Below are positions 20,399 to 28,165 of a stretch of DNA of 64,000 nucleotides, one piece after another. The translations under genes were made by a program, and so were the position numbers. Below the pieces are notes generated by a model, which did not search any database, was not told the origin of the DNA, and saw nothing but the letters and a program-made list of their open reading frames with translations. Position 1 is the stretch's first letter. Each line of letters begins with the position of its first letter. The DNA comes from Biomaibacter acetigenes (GTDB lineage: Bacteria > Bacillota > Thermosediminibacteria > Thermosediminibacterales > Tepidanaerobacteraceae): assembly GCF_003691585.1 (NCBI RefSeq), contig NZ_CP033169.1, positions 2,976,001 through 3,040,000 of the forward strand, written 5' to 3'.

Positions 20399-21115
20399 TT
20401 ATGGTTTTATATGTGGTTTCCTAAATAATCTGTCTGCATACTGAGCAACCAGTTTCTTATTGTACTCAAGCCCTCCATCTACATTTTTACTCATATATAC
20501 CGGAGGAGTATATCCCTTTGACAGCATTATTTTTGTAGCTTCGATCACTGTCCAGTTCAAAAGTACAGCCGAAGTAACTGTAGAAGTGGGCCCCATCTTA
20601 ACCGGCATTCCTTCTATTTCTATTGCGGCATCTCCCGATAAACCTTTATTATCTAATATTACATCAGCAAATTCATATAGTTTTTTCCCTGAAGAATGTC
20701 TAGAAGTCTGGCTTTTTGAAAATTCAAGGGCTGTTACTACAATAACCTTATTGCCTTTTGATTTAACATATTGAGCTACTTCGATACCCAATGGATTTCT
20801 TCCAGAGTTAGATATTATTATGAAACAATCATTGGGTCTTAAATCATAATCTTCCATTAATTTTGTCCCAACACCCTCTACTGTTTCATAATAACCTCTG
20901 GCCGGTTCATCCAGTGCTTTGACGGGAATTAAGCCTCCGGCCCGGCCTGCTACTTCAAGGCTTGCTGCATGGGAATGGCCGCTTCCAAAGGAATGTACAA
21001 TTCCACCATTCATTATAGATTCTGCTATAATTTCTGCAGCCTTTTTCACGTTTTCTGATTGGGTTTCTTTTATTTCTTTAATAAAGCCTTCAATCGCTTG
21101 AATATAGTCCTGCAT
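20399..21115 (-). CDS. SIS-domain sugar-phosphate binding protein (UPF0309-like)
   Basis: The 238-residue cytosolic protein has a SIS (sugar isomerase) fold: HSFGSGHSHAASLEVAGRAGG near residue 41, FIIISNSGRNPLGIEVA near 98 and GPTSTVTSAVLLNW near 175. SIS proteins isomerise, deaminate or sense phosphosugars. With nanE next to it and a mannose-family PTS upstream, it probably acts on an amino-sugar phosphate. No closer assignment is possible from sequence alone. Confidence 0.75.
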   Translation of the reverse strand: MQDYIQAIEGFIKEIKETQSENVKKAAEIIAESIMNGGIVHSFGSGHSHAASLEVAGRAGGLIPVKALDEPARGYYETVEGVGTKLMEDYDLRPNDCFIIISNSGRNPLGIEVAQYVKSKGNKVIVVTALEFSKSQTSRHSSGKKLYEFADVILDNKGLSGDAAIEIEGMPVKMGPTSTVTSAVLLNWTVIEATKIMLSKGYTPPVYMSKNVDGGLEYNKKLVAQYADRLFRKPHIKP

Positions 21116-21146
21116 TTATGTATATCCCCTTTCAATTTTATTTTTG

Positions 21147-21860
21147 TTAATCAAACCTTTTCTTCCATTTTTCCAGTTCAGATGTAAATCTTTTGGTAAT
21201 TAATTGTGGTCTAGTTATGGCCGAGCCTATGGTTACTACCCATGCTCCTTTTTCAAAAGCTTGTATCATCTGCTCCGGAGTCCAGAAGCGGCCTTCTGCA
21301 TTTATTGGTATATCTACTGCTGCTGCAAGTTTTTCTACTAATTCTAAATCCGGCCCTTCTGTTTTCACACTATAGTTTGTATACCCGGCTAAAGTTGTTG
21401 AAATTATGTCAGGACCGTATTGAGCCACTTTAATACCTTCTTCCAGGGTACTGACCTCTGCCATTACCGGAACACCTAATTCTTGTTTTATTCTTTTTAT
21501 TAATTCTTCCGACGTAACACCATTCGGCCTTTTTCTATCTGTGCAGTCAACCGCTATTATATCTGCCCCTGCTTCATATATTTCTTTTGCAGCCTCAAAA
21601 GTAGGTGTTATGATTACATCTTCATATTTGTTTGTGTCTTTGGTTATAATTTTGTTTATGCCAAAAATCGGTAGGTTTGTAACTTTCTTTATTTCTCTAA
21701 TATTCTCGGGCCAACTTGCCCTGACTGCAACGGCCCCACCTATTTCTGCACATATGGCCATCTTGGCCATAATATCAGCACCATATAAGGGTTCATGCTC
21801 AAAAGCCTGGCATGAAACTATCAAACCGTTCTTTAACTTTGATAGCAATTCGAGCATCAT
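21147..21860 (-). CDS. nanE: Putative N-acetylmannosamine-6-phosphate 2-epimerase NanE
   Basis: This TIM-barrel enzyme converts ManNAc-6-P to GlcNAc-6-P. Signatures include LIVSCQAFEHEPLYG, IIAVDCTDRKRPNG and INAEGRFWTPEQ. GAGGTGA lies 4-7 bases before two adjacent ATGs (21860, 21857). It follows the IID gene of the PTS, which suggests the PTS brings in ManNAc or a related amino sugar. It is about 238 residues, normal for the family. Confidence 0.85.
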   Translation of the reverse strand: MMLELLSKLKNGLIVSCQAFEHEPLYGADIMAKMAICAEIGGAVAVRASWPENIREIKKVTNLPIFGINKIITKDTNKYEDVIITPTFEAAKEIYEAGADIIAVDCTDRKRPNGVTSEELIKRIKQELGVPVMAEVSTLEEGIKVAQYGPDIISTTLAGYTNYSVKTEGPDLELVEKLAAAVDIPINAEGRFWTPEQMIQAFEKGAWVVTIGSAITRPQLITKRFTSELEKWKKRFD

Positions 21861-21862
21861 AC

Positions 21863-22696
21863 TCACCTCATTGTTAAGGTACCAGTATTTTCGTGAATGT
21901 TGCTACCGCAGCCATAATTGCAAATATGAGAAAAAACCGTACCTATCTTCATGTTTTTCTTATCCATGAGATACCAGCTTAACAAGGTCAATAACATTGG
22001 TATAAGTGAAGGAAAGATTCCTTCTAATGATTTGAGTAAGTCAACTTGCATTTGCCCTGAACTATAAATCAAACCTATCTTAGCCTTTACATACTGAGCT
22101 GATATTGCACCTACTACGGTTAAACCAACGATATTTATTGCTTTATTTATTTTATCTTTTACACCTCCGCTAAGAATAGACTGGGCGGCAGTCAAACCGG
22201 TTTTATAACCCGTATTAAACAAGAACCATGTTAATGGGAACATAACACCCAAATAAGCTACCGCATAAAAAATGGGGCCTAAAAGGCTTCCTGACTCTCC
22301 AGAAAGTCCTAGAGCAATGCTTAGTAATATCGGTATATAGGTTCCAACCATTAATGAATCTCCGATACCTGCGAAAGGACCCATTAATGCAGCTTTTACG
22401 CCGATAATCATTTCTTCAGAAATGTTACTATCATTTGCTTTTTGTTCTTCCATACCCAGCACTATACCGGGGATCATAGAACCGATCAATGGCTGCGTAT
22501 TGAAAAAGTGAGTATGTCTTAACAATACTTTCTTTTTCTCTTCTACATCATCATACAATTTATGGATTACTCTTGCCATCATTCGGACCAAAGCCGGAGC
22601 TTCCATACGCTCCATGTTTTGGCATGATAGAGCGAACATGATCCAGTCAAAATAAGCCCTTATAACATCTTTTTTTGTTAATTTTTTTTCAGCCAT
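21863..22696 (-). CDS. PTS mannose-family IID component, frameshifted 3' end
   Basis: This membrane IID subunit of a mannose-family PTS has 277 residues as read, with typical GPFAGIGDSLMVGT and FFNTQPLIGSMIPG. The last residues are abnormal. After KIGTVF the frame continues into SHICNYGCGS and ends at 21863, overlapping nanE. Removing one T from the T6 run (A6 at 21931-21936) gives the normal hydrophobic end LIFAIMAAVATFTKILVP with a stop at 21874, spaced properly from nanE. So this is a one-base frameshift, a sequencing error, or a slippage site. Confidence 0.85.
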   Translation of the reverse strand: MAEKKLTKKDVIRAYFDWIMFALSCQNMERMEAPALVRMMARVIHKLYDDVEEKKKVLLRHTHFFNTQPLIGSMIPGIVLGMEEQKANDSNISEEMIIGVKAALMGPFAGIGDSLMVGTYIPILLSIALGLSGESGSLLGPIFYAVAYLGVMFPLTWFLFNTGYKTGLTAAQSILSGGVKDKINKAINIVGLTVVGAISAQYVKAKIGLIYSSGQMQVDLLKSLEGIFPSLIPMLLTLLSWYLMDKKNMKIGTVFSHICNYGCGSNIHENTGTLTMR

Positions 22697-23452
22697 TTAA
22701 GCAACCTCCTCCTTGCTGTACTTGAAGTCTATATATGCTAAAAACATTGCTATGATTGTGGCTGGAACAATTGGTAAATGAAATACGGATATGAGTATAA
22801 ATCCAAACAGAAAATATAATAGCTCTATATTCTCTTTTAAAACATACTTAAGCAGCAAACCAAACCCGACAGCCGGTAACATGCCGCCTAAAACGATGAA
22901 GAAGTTGCCTAAAGAAGTCGGTATTAATTCTATTAACTGTTTTACATAATTCGCACCGTAGTAATTTGCAAGGAAGATGATAAAGAATCTAAAAACAAAA
23001 TTAGTTACACTGCCGATTATCGGAATATTACCGGCCAAACCAAATTTGCCTTCTTTTATCCATCTTTCCTGCAAATGTACAAAAAATACATTTACTGTAA
23101 TTACCAAATAAACCATTGATACACCTAAAAAACTCAACGGAACAGAAAGACTTACCGCATATTCAGCCGGGCTACCGCTAACCATAGCCAGAGGAATCCC
23201 TATATATGCCGCAAAGTTAACATCTGCCGGCATGGTACCACCCGGGGTTACTAGACCAATATAAAGGGCTTGTATAGCAGCTCCTATAATAATTCCTTGT
23301 TGTATGTCACCAAGAATTGCTCCTATAATTGCACCAGCGACTAGAGGCCTACCTATGGTATACCAACCACCCATTTGACCAATTAACCATGGAGAATAAT
23401 TTGACGCAAAATACCCAAACAAAGCAATTAAAAAGGCTTGCGTAAAACTCAT
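22697..23452 (-). CDS. PTS mannose-family IIC component
   Basis: This membrane channel subunit forms the sugar path with IID. The 251-residue protein has multiple hydrophobic helices and the IIC-Man signatures GDIQQGIIIGAAIQALYIG and TPGGTMPADVNFAAYIGIP. AAGGAGGGG precedes the ATG. It lies directly upstream of IID with adjoining ends, in one operon with IIA and IIB. Confidence 0.9.
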   Translation of the reverse strand: MSFTQAFLIALFGYFASNYSPWLIGQMGGWYTIGRPLVAGAIIGAILGDIQQGIIIGAAIQALYIGLVTPGGTMPADVNFAAYIGIPLAMVSGSPAEYAVSLSVPLSFLGVSMVYLVITVNVFFVHLQERWIKEGKFGLAGNIPIIGSVTNFVFRFFIIFLANYYGANYVKQLIELIPTSLGNFFIVLGGMLPAVGFGLLLKYVLKENIELLYFLFGFILISVFHLPIVPATIIAMFLAYIDFKYSKEEVA

Positions 23453-23479
23453 TAAAATACCCCTCCTTAATCTCTTTTT

Positions 23480-23977
23480 TTATATATTACTTAATACTTT
23501 ATCTCTTACATTTGACCAGTCCACCGAGCTTTGATCATTAGTTTGTTGTAAATACACTCTTACTCCCATTTGATGTAATTTTTCAGTAGCCATTACCTCT
23601 TCTTTTAGCATGTAGGCAAAATTAGTAACCTTAATTGTACCATTTCGGTTACTCATGGGACCAATATTGAACTCTTTTTTAAGTTCTAAACCCATTTCGA
23701 ATATTTTGACTGCAATTTGAGGGTCTTTTATTAATATGAGGGTATTTGTATTGTTTTTAATAGCTTCTTGTAACAATGACAACGAATCCTCAAGTTTCAC
23801 TACTTCGACACTGACATTTTGTGGAACAGCCATTTGATAAACGCTTTTTATTATAGGATTGTTGGCAGTAAAATCATCAATTAATAAAATTTTCTTTACA
23901 TGAAAATCCTTTAGAACTTTAACAATACACTGACCATGAATTAATCTGTCATCACATCTGAATAGACTAATGCTCAT
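23480..23977 (-). CDS. PTS mannose-family IIB component
   Basis: This cytosolic phosphotransfer subunit takes phosphate from IIA and gives it to the sugar. RCDDRLIHGQ places the phosphorylated His at residue 14. It is 165 residues, a normal single-domain IIB. AAGGAGGTGAG is close to the ATG. A 203-base gap with a stable hairpin separates it from IIA. Confidence 0.9.
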   Translation of the reverse strand: MSISLFRCDDRLIHGQCIVKVLKDFHVKKILLIDDFTANNPIIKSVYQMAVPQNVSVEVVKLEDSLSLLQEAIKNNTNTLILIKDPQIAVKIFEMGLELKKEFNIGPMSNRNGTIKVTNFAYMLKEEVMATEKLHQMGVRVYLQQTNDQSSVDWSNVRDKVLSNI

Positions 23978-24022
23978 ACTCTCACCTCCTTCCCTCTATA
24001 ATCTTTTATTTCCATGATATTT

Positions 24023-24059
24023 CTCACTTTTTCTTAGAATTTTGCCTAATAAAAGTGAG
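24023..24059 (-). other. Long hairpin in the IIA-IIB intercistronic gap
   Basis: CTCACTTTT (24023-24031) pairs with AAAAGTGAG (24051-24059), and an inner TTAG/CTAA pair extends the stem. It lacks a clear U-tract, so it more likely marks RNA processing or stabilises the downstream IIB-IIC-IID message than terminates. No gene is seen in the rest of the gap. Confidence 0.45.
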
Positions 24060-24180
24060 CACTCATGGGATGTAAAATGCCTTAATATTACATTTTTTGT
24101 TTATTGGAATATTATTGTTGCATTAATAAGTCATTATTTTCCGTATATGGAAGTTATGAAATCTATCCTTTAATGGTATT

Positions 24181-24597
24181 TTAATTCGTTACTGCCTTGC
24201 TTTGAATAGTTGTTTTGTCAATATACTTTATCGCGTCTCGTCCATTTGCTATTATATTTTTTATTAAGTCCTCTATACCTATCTGACTTCTATTTATTAG
24301 GCACTCAAGGACCATTGGAAAATTAACCCCAGTAATCACAAAAAAATCTTTATTGACAGCTAATATGGCTGAAGCATTGGTAGGAGTATCTCCATACATA
24401 TCAGTAAAAATTATTACATTTTCGTATGACTCAAATTTCTGTACCTCATCTTCTATCTTTTTATAAAGTGATTCTAAAGAATCACCTTCAAAAAGGCCTA
24501 CAGCAGCAAAGTTTTTTTGTTCCCCAACTATCATTTCAGCTGCGTTTTTGACTTCTTCGGCCATTTTTCCATGTGTTACAATAATTACCCCTAACAA
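24181..24597 (-). CDS. PTS mannose-family IIA component
   Basis: This cytosolic subunit is phosphorylated by HPr. GVIIVTHGKMAEE places the active His at residue 9, and FTDMYGDTPTNAS is the second family motif. It is 138 residues. The start is TTG, 8 bases after GGAGG. It is the first gene after the sigma-54 promoter and so heads the PTS operon. Confidence 0.9.
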   Translation of the reverse strand: MLGVIIVTHGKMAEEVKNAAEMIVGEQKNFAAVGLFEGDSLESLYKKIEDEVQKFESYENVIIFTDMYGDTPTNASAILAVNKDFFVITGVNFPMVLECLINRSQIGIEDLIKNIIANGRDAIKYIDKTTIQSKAVTN

Positions 24598-24669
24598 ATA
24601 AATTTCCTCCTTTATTTAAAAGCAAAATATTTACAATTTAATTTAATTGTCTTTTGTATTAATATAATA

Positions 24670-24687
24670 AGCAAAAAACATGCCAAG
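24670..24687 (-). promoter_or_regulatory. Sigma-54 (-24/-12) promoter of the PTS operon
   Basis: On the minus strand TTGGCATGTTTTTTGCT matches the sigma-54 consensus: TGGCAYG, four bases, then TTGC, with exactly 10 bases between GG and GC. It lies upstream of IIA and just downstream of a LevR-type sigma-54 activator gene. Its -24 half is also the 3' arm of the terminator hairpin of that activator gene. Confidence 0.85.
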
Positions 24688-24708
24688 CAGTGTAATACTA
24701 CTTGGCAT
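24673..24708 (-). terminator. Terminator of the LevR-type gene, overlapping its stop codon
   Basis: ATGCCAAG (24680-24687) and CTTGGCAT (24701-24708) form an 8-bp stem with a 13-base loop. On the minus strand six T residues follow (24678-24673). The TAG stop of the regulator (24700-24698) lies at the start of the loop. Confidence 0.85.
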
Positions 24709-25612
24709 TCCCAGTCATATTGGGTATTTTGGCGCTAAAAATCTCATATATAAAGTATATTTCTGTCAGAGGAACACTTACACTATAGAGTTTTTCTATG
24801 ACACTAAAACTCTTTTTTACAATGTCGACAAAATCTTTATGGAGCTTGGCAAAAGATGACATAATTTCATCATTATATTCATTTATTTGTGTTTTTGTAA
24901 CCAGCCGCTCGATAAGGCAGCTTAAATGGATATACAGACATATTTTAACATCGTTGGTAAATTTAACTTTCATTTCATATTGTAAAGCTTCGATGGCCAT
25001 CTCTATTTGGTCTATGATCTTATCAGGATTCAATATCGTAATGTAGTTCAATACACTTTCCAATGAAAAGAATTTTACTAACGATTGATTTATCTGTTTA
25101 ATACCTTGTTCCGGTATAAATCCCCGCAATAAATTTCTGAATTGAGCTTCCTTTTGACCTGATATAATATCTTCCAGAGAGAAAAAGGGGATTTCTTCTA
25201 TCTTTGGATCCTTAGTTCCTATAATTGTCACCACATCGAAATCCTTAAATATATTGTCTCTATAACCGTTATTCTTTAACTTAAAATAATCATAGGCTAT
25301 AACTTCTATTTTACTGGAATATTCGTTAAAACTTTTAAGTATAAGGTCTTTTATTCTTATGGCTGTACCAATTCCTGTAATACAAGTGGTAATTAAAGCT
25401 TTTTTCTTTATTCCGGCAGGTTTTATTAATTTGTATCTGGATCGATTATTAGCCGTAACTTTTTCCACTATTTCCTCTACAGTCAAACCTTGAATAATAT
25501 TACTGCCGGTATCTAATGCCAGTTGAGTGGTTATGTTGTTTACGATCCCGATTACGCCATTTGTTATTTTTTTCAAGGCCATCGTATATTTCTTCGAGAG
25601 ATCCCATATCAA
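24698..25612 (-). CDS. LevR-type regulator, C-terminal fragment (IIA end, IIB-like, PRD2)
   Basis: This is the second piece of a broken LevR-type activator gene. It reads the tail of the mannose-type IIA domain (ITNGVIGIVNNITTQLALDTG), a Gat-type IIB-like domain with the Cys motif ALITTCITGIGTAIR, and a C-terminal PRD with YIHLSCLIERLV. A homopolymer shift at T7 25567-25573 separates it from codons that encode the missing VDMGSLEEIYDGLEKI. The TTG start at 25612 is unlikely to be a real initiation site. Confidence 0.7.
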   Translation of the reverse strand: MIWDLSKKYTMALKKITNGVIGIVNNITTQLALDTGSNIIQGLTVEEIVEKVTANNRSRYKLIKPAGIKKKALITTCITGIGTAIRIKDLILKSFNEYSSKIEVIAYDYFKLKNNGYRDNIFKDFDVVTIIGTKDPKIEEIPFFSLEDIISGQKEAQFRNLLRGFIPEQGIKQINQSLVKFFSLESVLNYITILNPDKIIDQIEMAIEALQYEMKVKFTNDVKICLYIHLSCLIERLVTKTQINEYNDEIMSSFAKLHKDFVDIVKKSFSVIEKLYSVSVPLTEIYFIYEIFSAKIPNMTGNAK

Positions 25613-25660
25613 CTAAAATAATTATACCTTTTGATGTATCGATTTCCTCTAGATACTGTT

Positions 25661-27586
25661 TTAATTTTTTATTATATCCTCGGTCTTGACCTCGATGGCC
25701 ATATCGAAAGATTCGAATATATTCTCACCCAGCAGGTGATTAGCCACATTGGCTATGCTGCTGGCAGTAGATAAGCCATGCGCCATTATAACCGCTTTAA
25801 TTCGATTAGATTCTCTGCCCTTATTTATGCCCATGAGATACAACATCAGGACCAATTTTTCCGCAGGCCCTAAAAATATATCAAGATTAGATTTTATAAA
25901 ATCGGCAATTTTGACGGTTACATTAAGTTCTCTCGGGTATATATTTTTTAAGATATCCAAGTAATATTTAGCCTTTTTTTCATATCCGTTTAAATCGATA
26001 AAATATCGGTGTTCCAACGACTGATTAATAAAACATGCTATCTTATATCCTATAGTATTATAATATTTGAGATCAAATTTATTTTTAACAAGTTCAAAGA
26101 CATCATGAACACAATTATGGATAGTATCAAACCGAATTGACGCATAATTTTCTTTTGTAGAAGACTGTAAATTAAACATCAATTTGTCAAAATAATCATC
26201 TATTAAAACTGTAGCCTTATCTATTGTCACACCTGAGGTTGTATCCCCTTTTATATCTTTTAAAAGTTCAAGCAACTCATCATAAAAAGACTTATATATA
26301 TCAATTTCCTTTTTATTAATTAATGATAAAACATCAATTGTACCACTATCAGCTCCAATTTTGATATCATTCAATTCATCTTTAATAACATTATTGTTAA
26401 GATTTAACTTTCCATCTTTTATGATTTGGATGAGATGGTTCGGAATAGTCATCAGATTTATTTCTATATAATTAGTTTCACCTTTAGAATTTAGAAAATT
26501 ATTATAGGCGCGCGCACAGGTAAATTTTATATCATTCTTAAGCTGTCCTACATTACCTTTAAAATCGGTACTTATGAAAGCTTTTAGGACCTGTTTTGTT
26601 ATTAATAAATCCTTCTGTAAAGAAAGGGCTTCTTCTTTAAAAAAATGATGAATTAGGTGCAATTTCTCGCTTAAAGGTCTTTCATTCAGCGAGGGAATTC
26701 TGATGGCAATAGGTATTCGTCTCAAAAATGTACTTATCAAAAAAGTCTCGGTTTTTTCAGTAGTGGCAAATATAAATCTAACCCTGGCTTTTCTCCATCC
26801 CCTAGTCTCCCCTACTCTTCTGAATATACACTTGTCCATAAATAGGAAAAGTTTTTCTTGGCCTTCCGGTGGTAGGCGATGTATTTCATCGAGAAACAAA
26901 TATCCACCGTCCGCTTCTTCTAGAACCCCTTTAAAATCTTGATCTGCTCCGGTAAAAGCTCCTTTTACATAGCCAAAGAGATTCGCTGAAAGAAGCTCCT
27001 GGTTATTGGCGTATTCAGCACAGTTAAAAATTAAAAACGGTGCATCGGGTTTTATAATTTTTTGTTGGATGGCATATTCAAACATGATTTGCGCTAAAAA
27101 ACTTTTTCCGGAACCGGTAGGGCCTGTTATTAGTATTGGAATACCATTCGGAGGATACCTGATTGCAGCTTTACACTGTTCTACCTGGTATTTTAAACTG
27201 CCGTCAAATCCTATCAAACTGGAAAATGGATCTTTAGCCGTTTTTAGAAGGCCGTTATTCAAATTCATATTTTTACTTTTATCTTCCTTATAAATTACCT
27301 GTTTAAGAGCCTGGAAACCTTCAAAAATTAAATTCCCTGAAAGTGTAACTTTAGTTTTTTCTTGAAAAATGTCTCTGTCAATAAAATAAACCGGTCTTGT
27401 GTTAATTTTAATTACTTTTAATTCTTTGTTTAATTCATTCAACAAATGACTGACCAGGTTTCTTTTTAATCCAGTAATCCGTGAAATTTCTTCGGCGGTG
27501 GTACCGATAACTTCATCATCAATAACATCTTTACATTTACCGGTAAATTCTTTTACTATAAGAAAAACCTTTTCTTTATTAGTTAT
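25661..27586 (-). CDS. LevR-type sigma-54 activator, N-terminal fragment (HTH, AAA+, PRD1, IIA)
   Basis: The piece holds a winged-helix domain (TAEEISRITGLKRNLVSHLL), an AAA+ module with Walker A GPTGSGKSF, the sigma-54 contact GAFTGA and Walker B GYLFLDEIHR, then PRD1 (around HNCVHDVFEL) and the start of a mannose-type IIA domain (IMAHGLSTASSIAN). It ends early at a TAA (25663-25661), because the A6 run at 25665-25670 is one base short. No ATG, GTG or TTG lies in frame before the wing domain; an ATA at 27586 is 8 bases after GGGGG, whereas an ATG at 27593 is out of frame. PTS phosphorylation of the PRD and IIA histidines normally controls such regulators. Confidence 0.75.
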   Translation of the reverse strand: MTNKEKVFLIVKEFTGKCKDVIDDEVIGTTAEEISRITGLKRNLVSHLLNELNKELKVIKINTRPVYFIDRDIFQEKTKVTLSGNLIFEGFQALKQVIYKEDKSKNMNLNNGLLKTAKDPFSSLIGFDGSLKYQVEQCKAAIRYPPNGIPILITGPTGSGKSFLAQIMFEYAIQQKIIKPDAPFLIFNCAEYANNQELLSANLFGYVKGAFTGADQDFKGVLEEADGGYLFLDEIHRLPPEGQEKLFLFMDKCIFRRVGETRGWRKARVRFIFATTEKTETFLISTFLRRIPIAIRIPSLNERPLSEKLHLIHHFFKEEALSLQKDLLITKQVLKAFISTDFKGNVGQLKNDIKFTCARAYNNFLNSKGETNYIEINLMTIPNHLIQIIKDGKLNLNNNVIKDELNDIKIGADSGTIDVLSLINKKEIDIYKSFYDELLELLKDIKGDTTSGVTIDKATVLIDDYFDKLMFNLQSSTKENYASIRFDTIHNCVHDVFELVKNKFDLKYYNTIGYKIACFINQSLEHRYFIDLNGYEKKAKYYLDILKNIYPRELNVTVKIADFIKSNLDIFLGPAEKLVLMLYLMGINKGRESNRIKAVIMAHGLSTASSIANVANHLLGENIFESFDMAIEVKTEDIIKN

Positions 27587-27622
27587 ACGGCATACCCCCT
27601 TATTTGGAAATAGCTAGTATCG

Positions 27623-27654
27623 ATATATCCAAATTTAGATATATCCAAATTTAG
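27623..27654. repeat. Tandem 16-bp repeat upstream of the LevR-type gene
   Basis: ATATATCCAAATTTAG occurs twice, perfectly and head to tail, at 27623-27638 and 27639-27654, about 40-70 bases upstream of the regulator. It could be an operator or promoter duplication. Tandem 16-base phasing places both on nearly the same DNA face only partly (about 1.5 turns). Confidence 0.6.
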
Positions 27655-27982
27655 ACATACAAATGGATTTTTATCATTGAACCACCAATTTTTTTTGTTC
27701 ATCTTTTGTTTGCTATATTTGCGTTTTTTATTAAGGTTTCTATAAAATAATAACAAATAAATTGAATATTTTCCAGTATTTACAGATGTTAATTCCTAAA
27801 AAGATTTATTTTCTGTCTATTGTTTAAACTTCAGCCACATAAAATTTACTTACTCCTAAATTCATATCTTTATAGGTATTTATCTTCTAAATACTATAAT
27901 AAATTCTTTGCGAGCATTTAGAGTTGGGCTTTTAAAAGGAATCTTCTCATGCTCATAGTAATTATTTGAGATCGAGAATTGA
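27655..27982. other. AT-rich intergenic region without a recognisable gene
   Basis: About 330 bases of AT-rich DNA between the tandem repeat and a toxin gene remnant. I see no intact reading frame, RNA gene or clear promoter. It probably contains the promoter of the LevR-type gene and decayed sequence. Confidence 0.5.
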
Positions 27983-28090
27983 GGCGCTTTCGCCGCCAAT
28001 GCACTTTCTGAAAACCTTACTCTGGTAACTAACAACATAGGCGAATTTAAAAGAATCCCCGACCTTACCCTGGAAAGCTGGTTAGCTTAA
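27983..28090 (+). pseudogene. VapC-like PIN-domain toxin, C-terminal remnant
   Basis: On the plus strand the last 35 codons before a TAA read AANALSENLTLVTNN, then IGEFKRIPDLTLESWLA. This is the typical C-terminus of VapC toxins (a TLVTNN motif followed by F.R.P.L...W). An in-frame TGA directly upstream (27980-27982) and the lack of the rest of the domain show it is broken. It ends 20 bases before repeat B, facing the V-ATPase operon. Confidence 0.7.
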
Positions 28091-28110
28091 GGTATATTTA
28101 ACGCTAATAG

Positions 28111-28146
28111 AAAAGCCTGCTTCCACTTGACATGGAAACAGGCTTT
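28111..28146 (-). terminator. Terminator of the V-type ATPase operon
   Basis: Arms at 28112-28124 and 28134-28146 pair over 13 positions with one mismatch around a 9-base loop; TTTT follows on the minus strand. It begins 5 bases after the stop of the D subunit gene. Confidence 0.85.
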
Positions 28147-28165
28147 GTTTATCAGCCGTTCATCA
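28111..28165. repeat. 55-bp direct repeat, copy B (original site at the V-ATPase D gene end)
   Basis: It is identical to 18938-18992. Here it is in its natural context, comprising the last codons, stop and terminator of the V-ATPase D gene. This makes copy B the likely source and copy A the duplicate. Confidence 0.93.
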
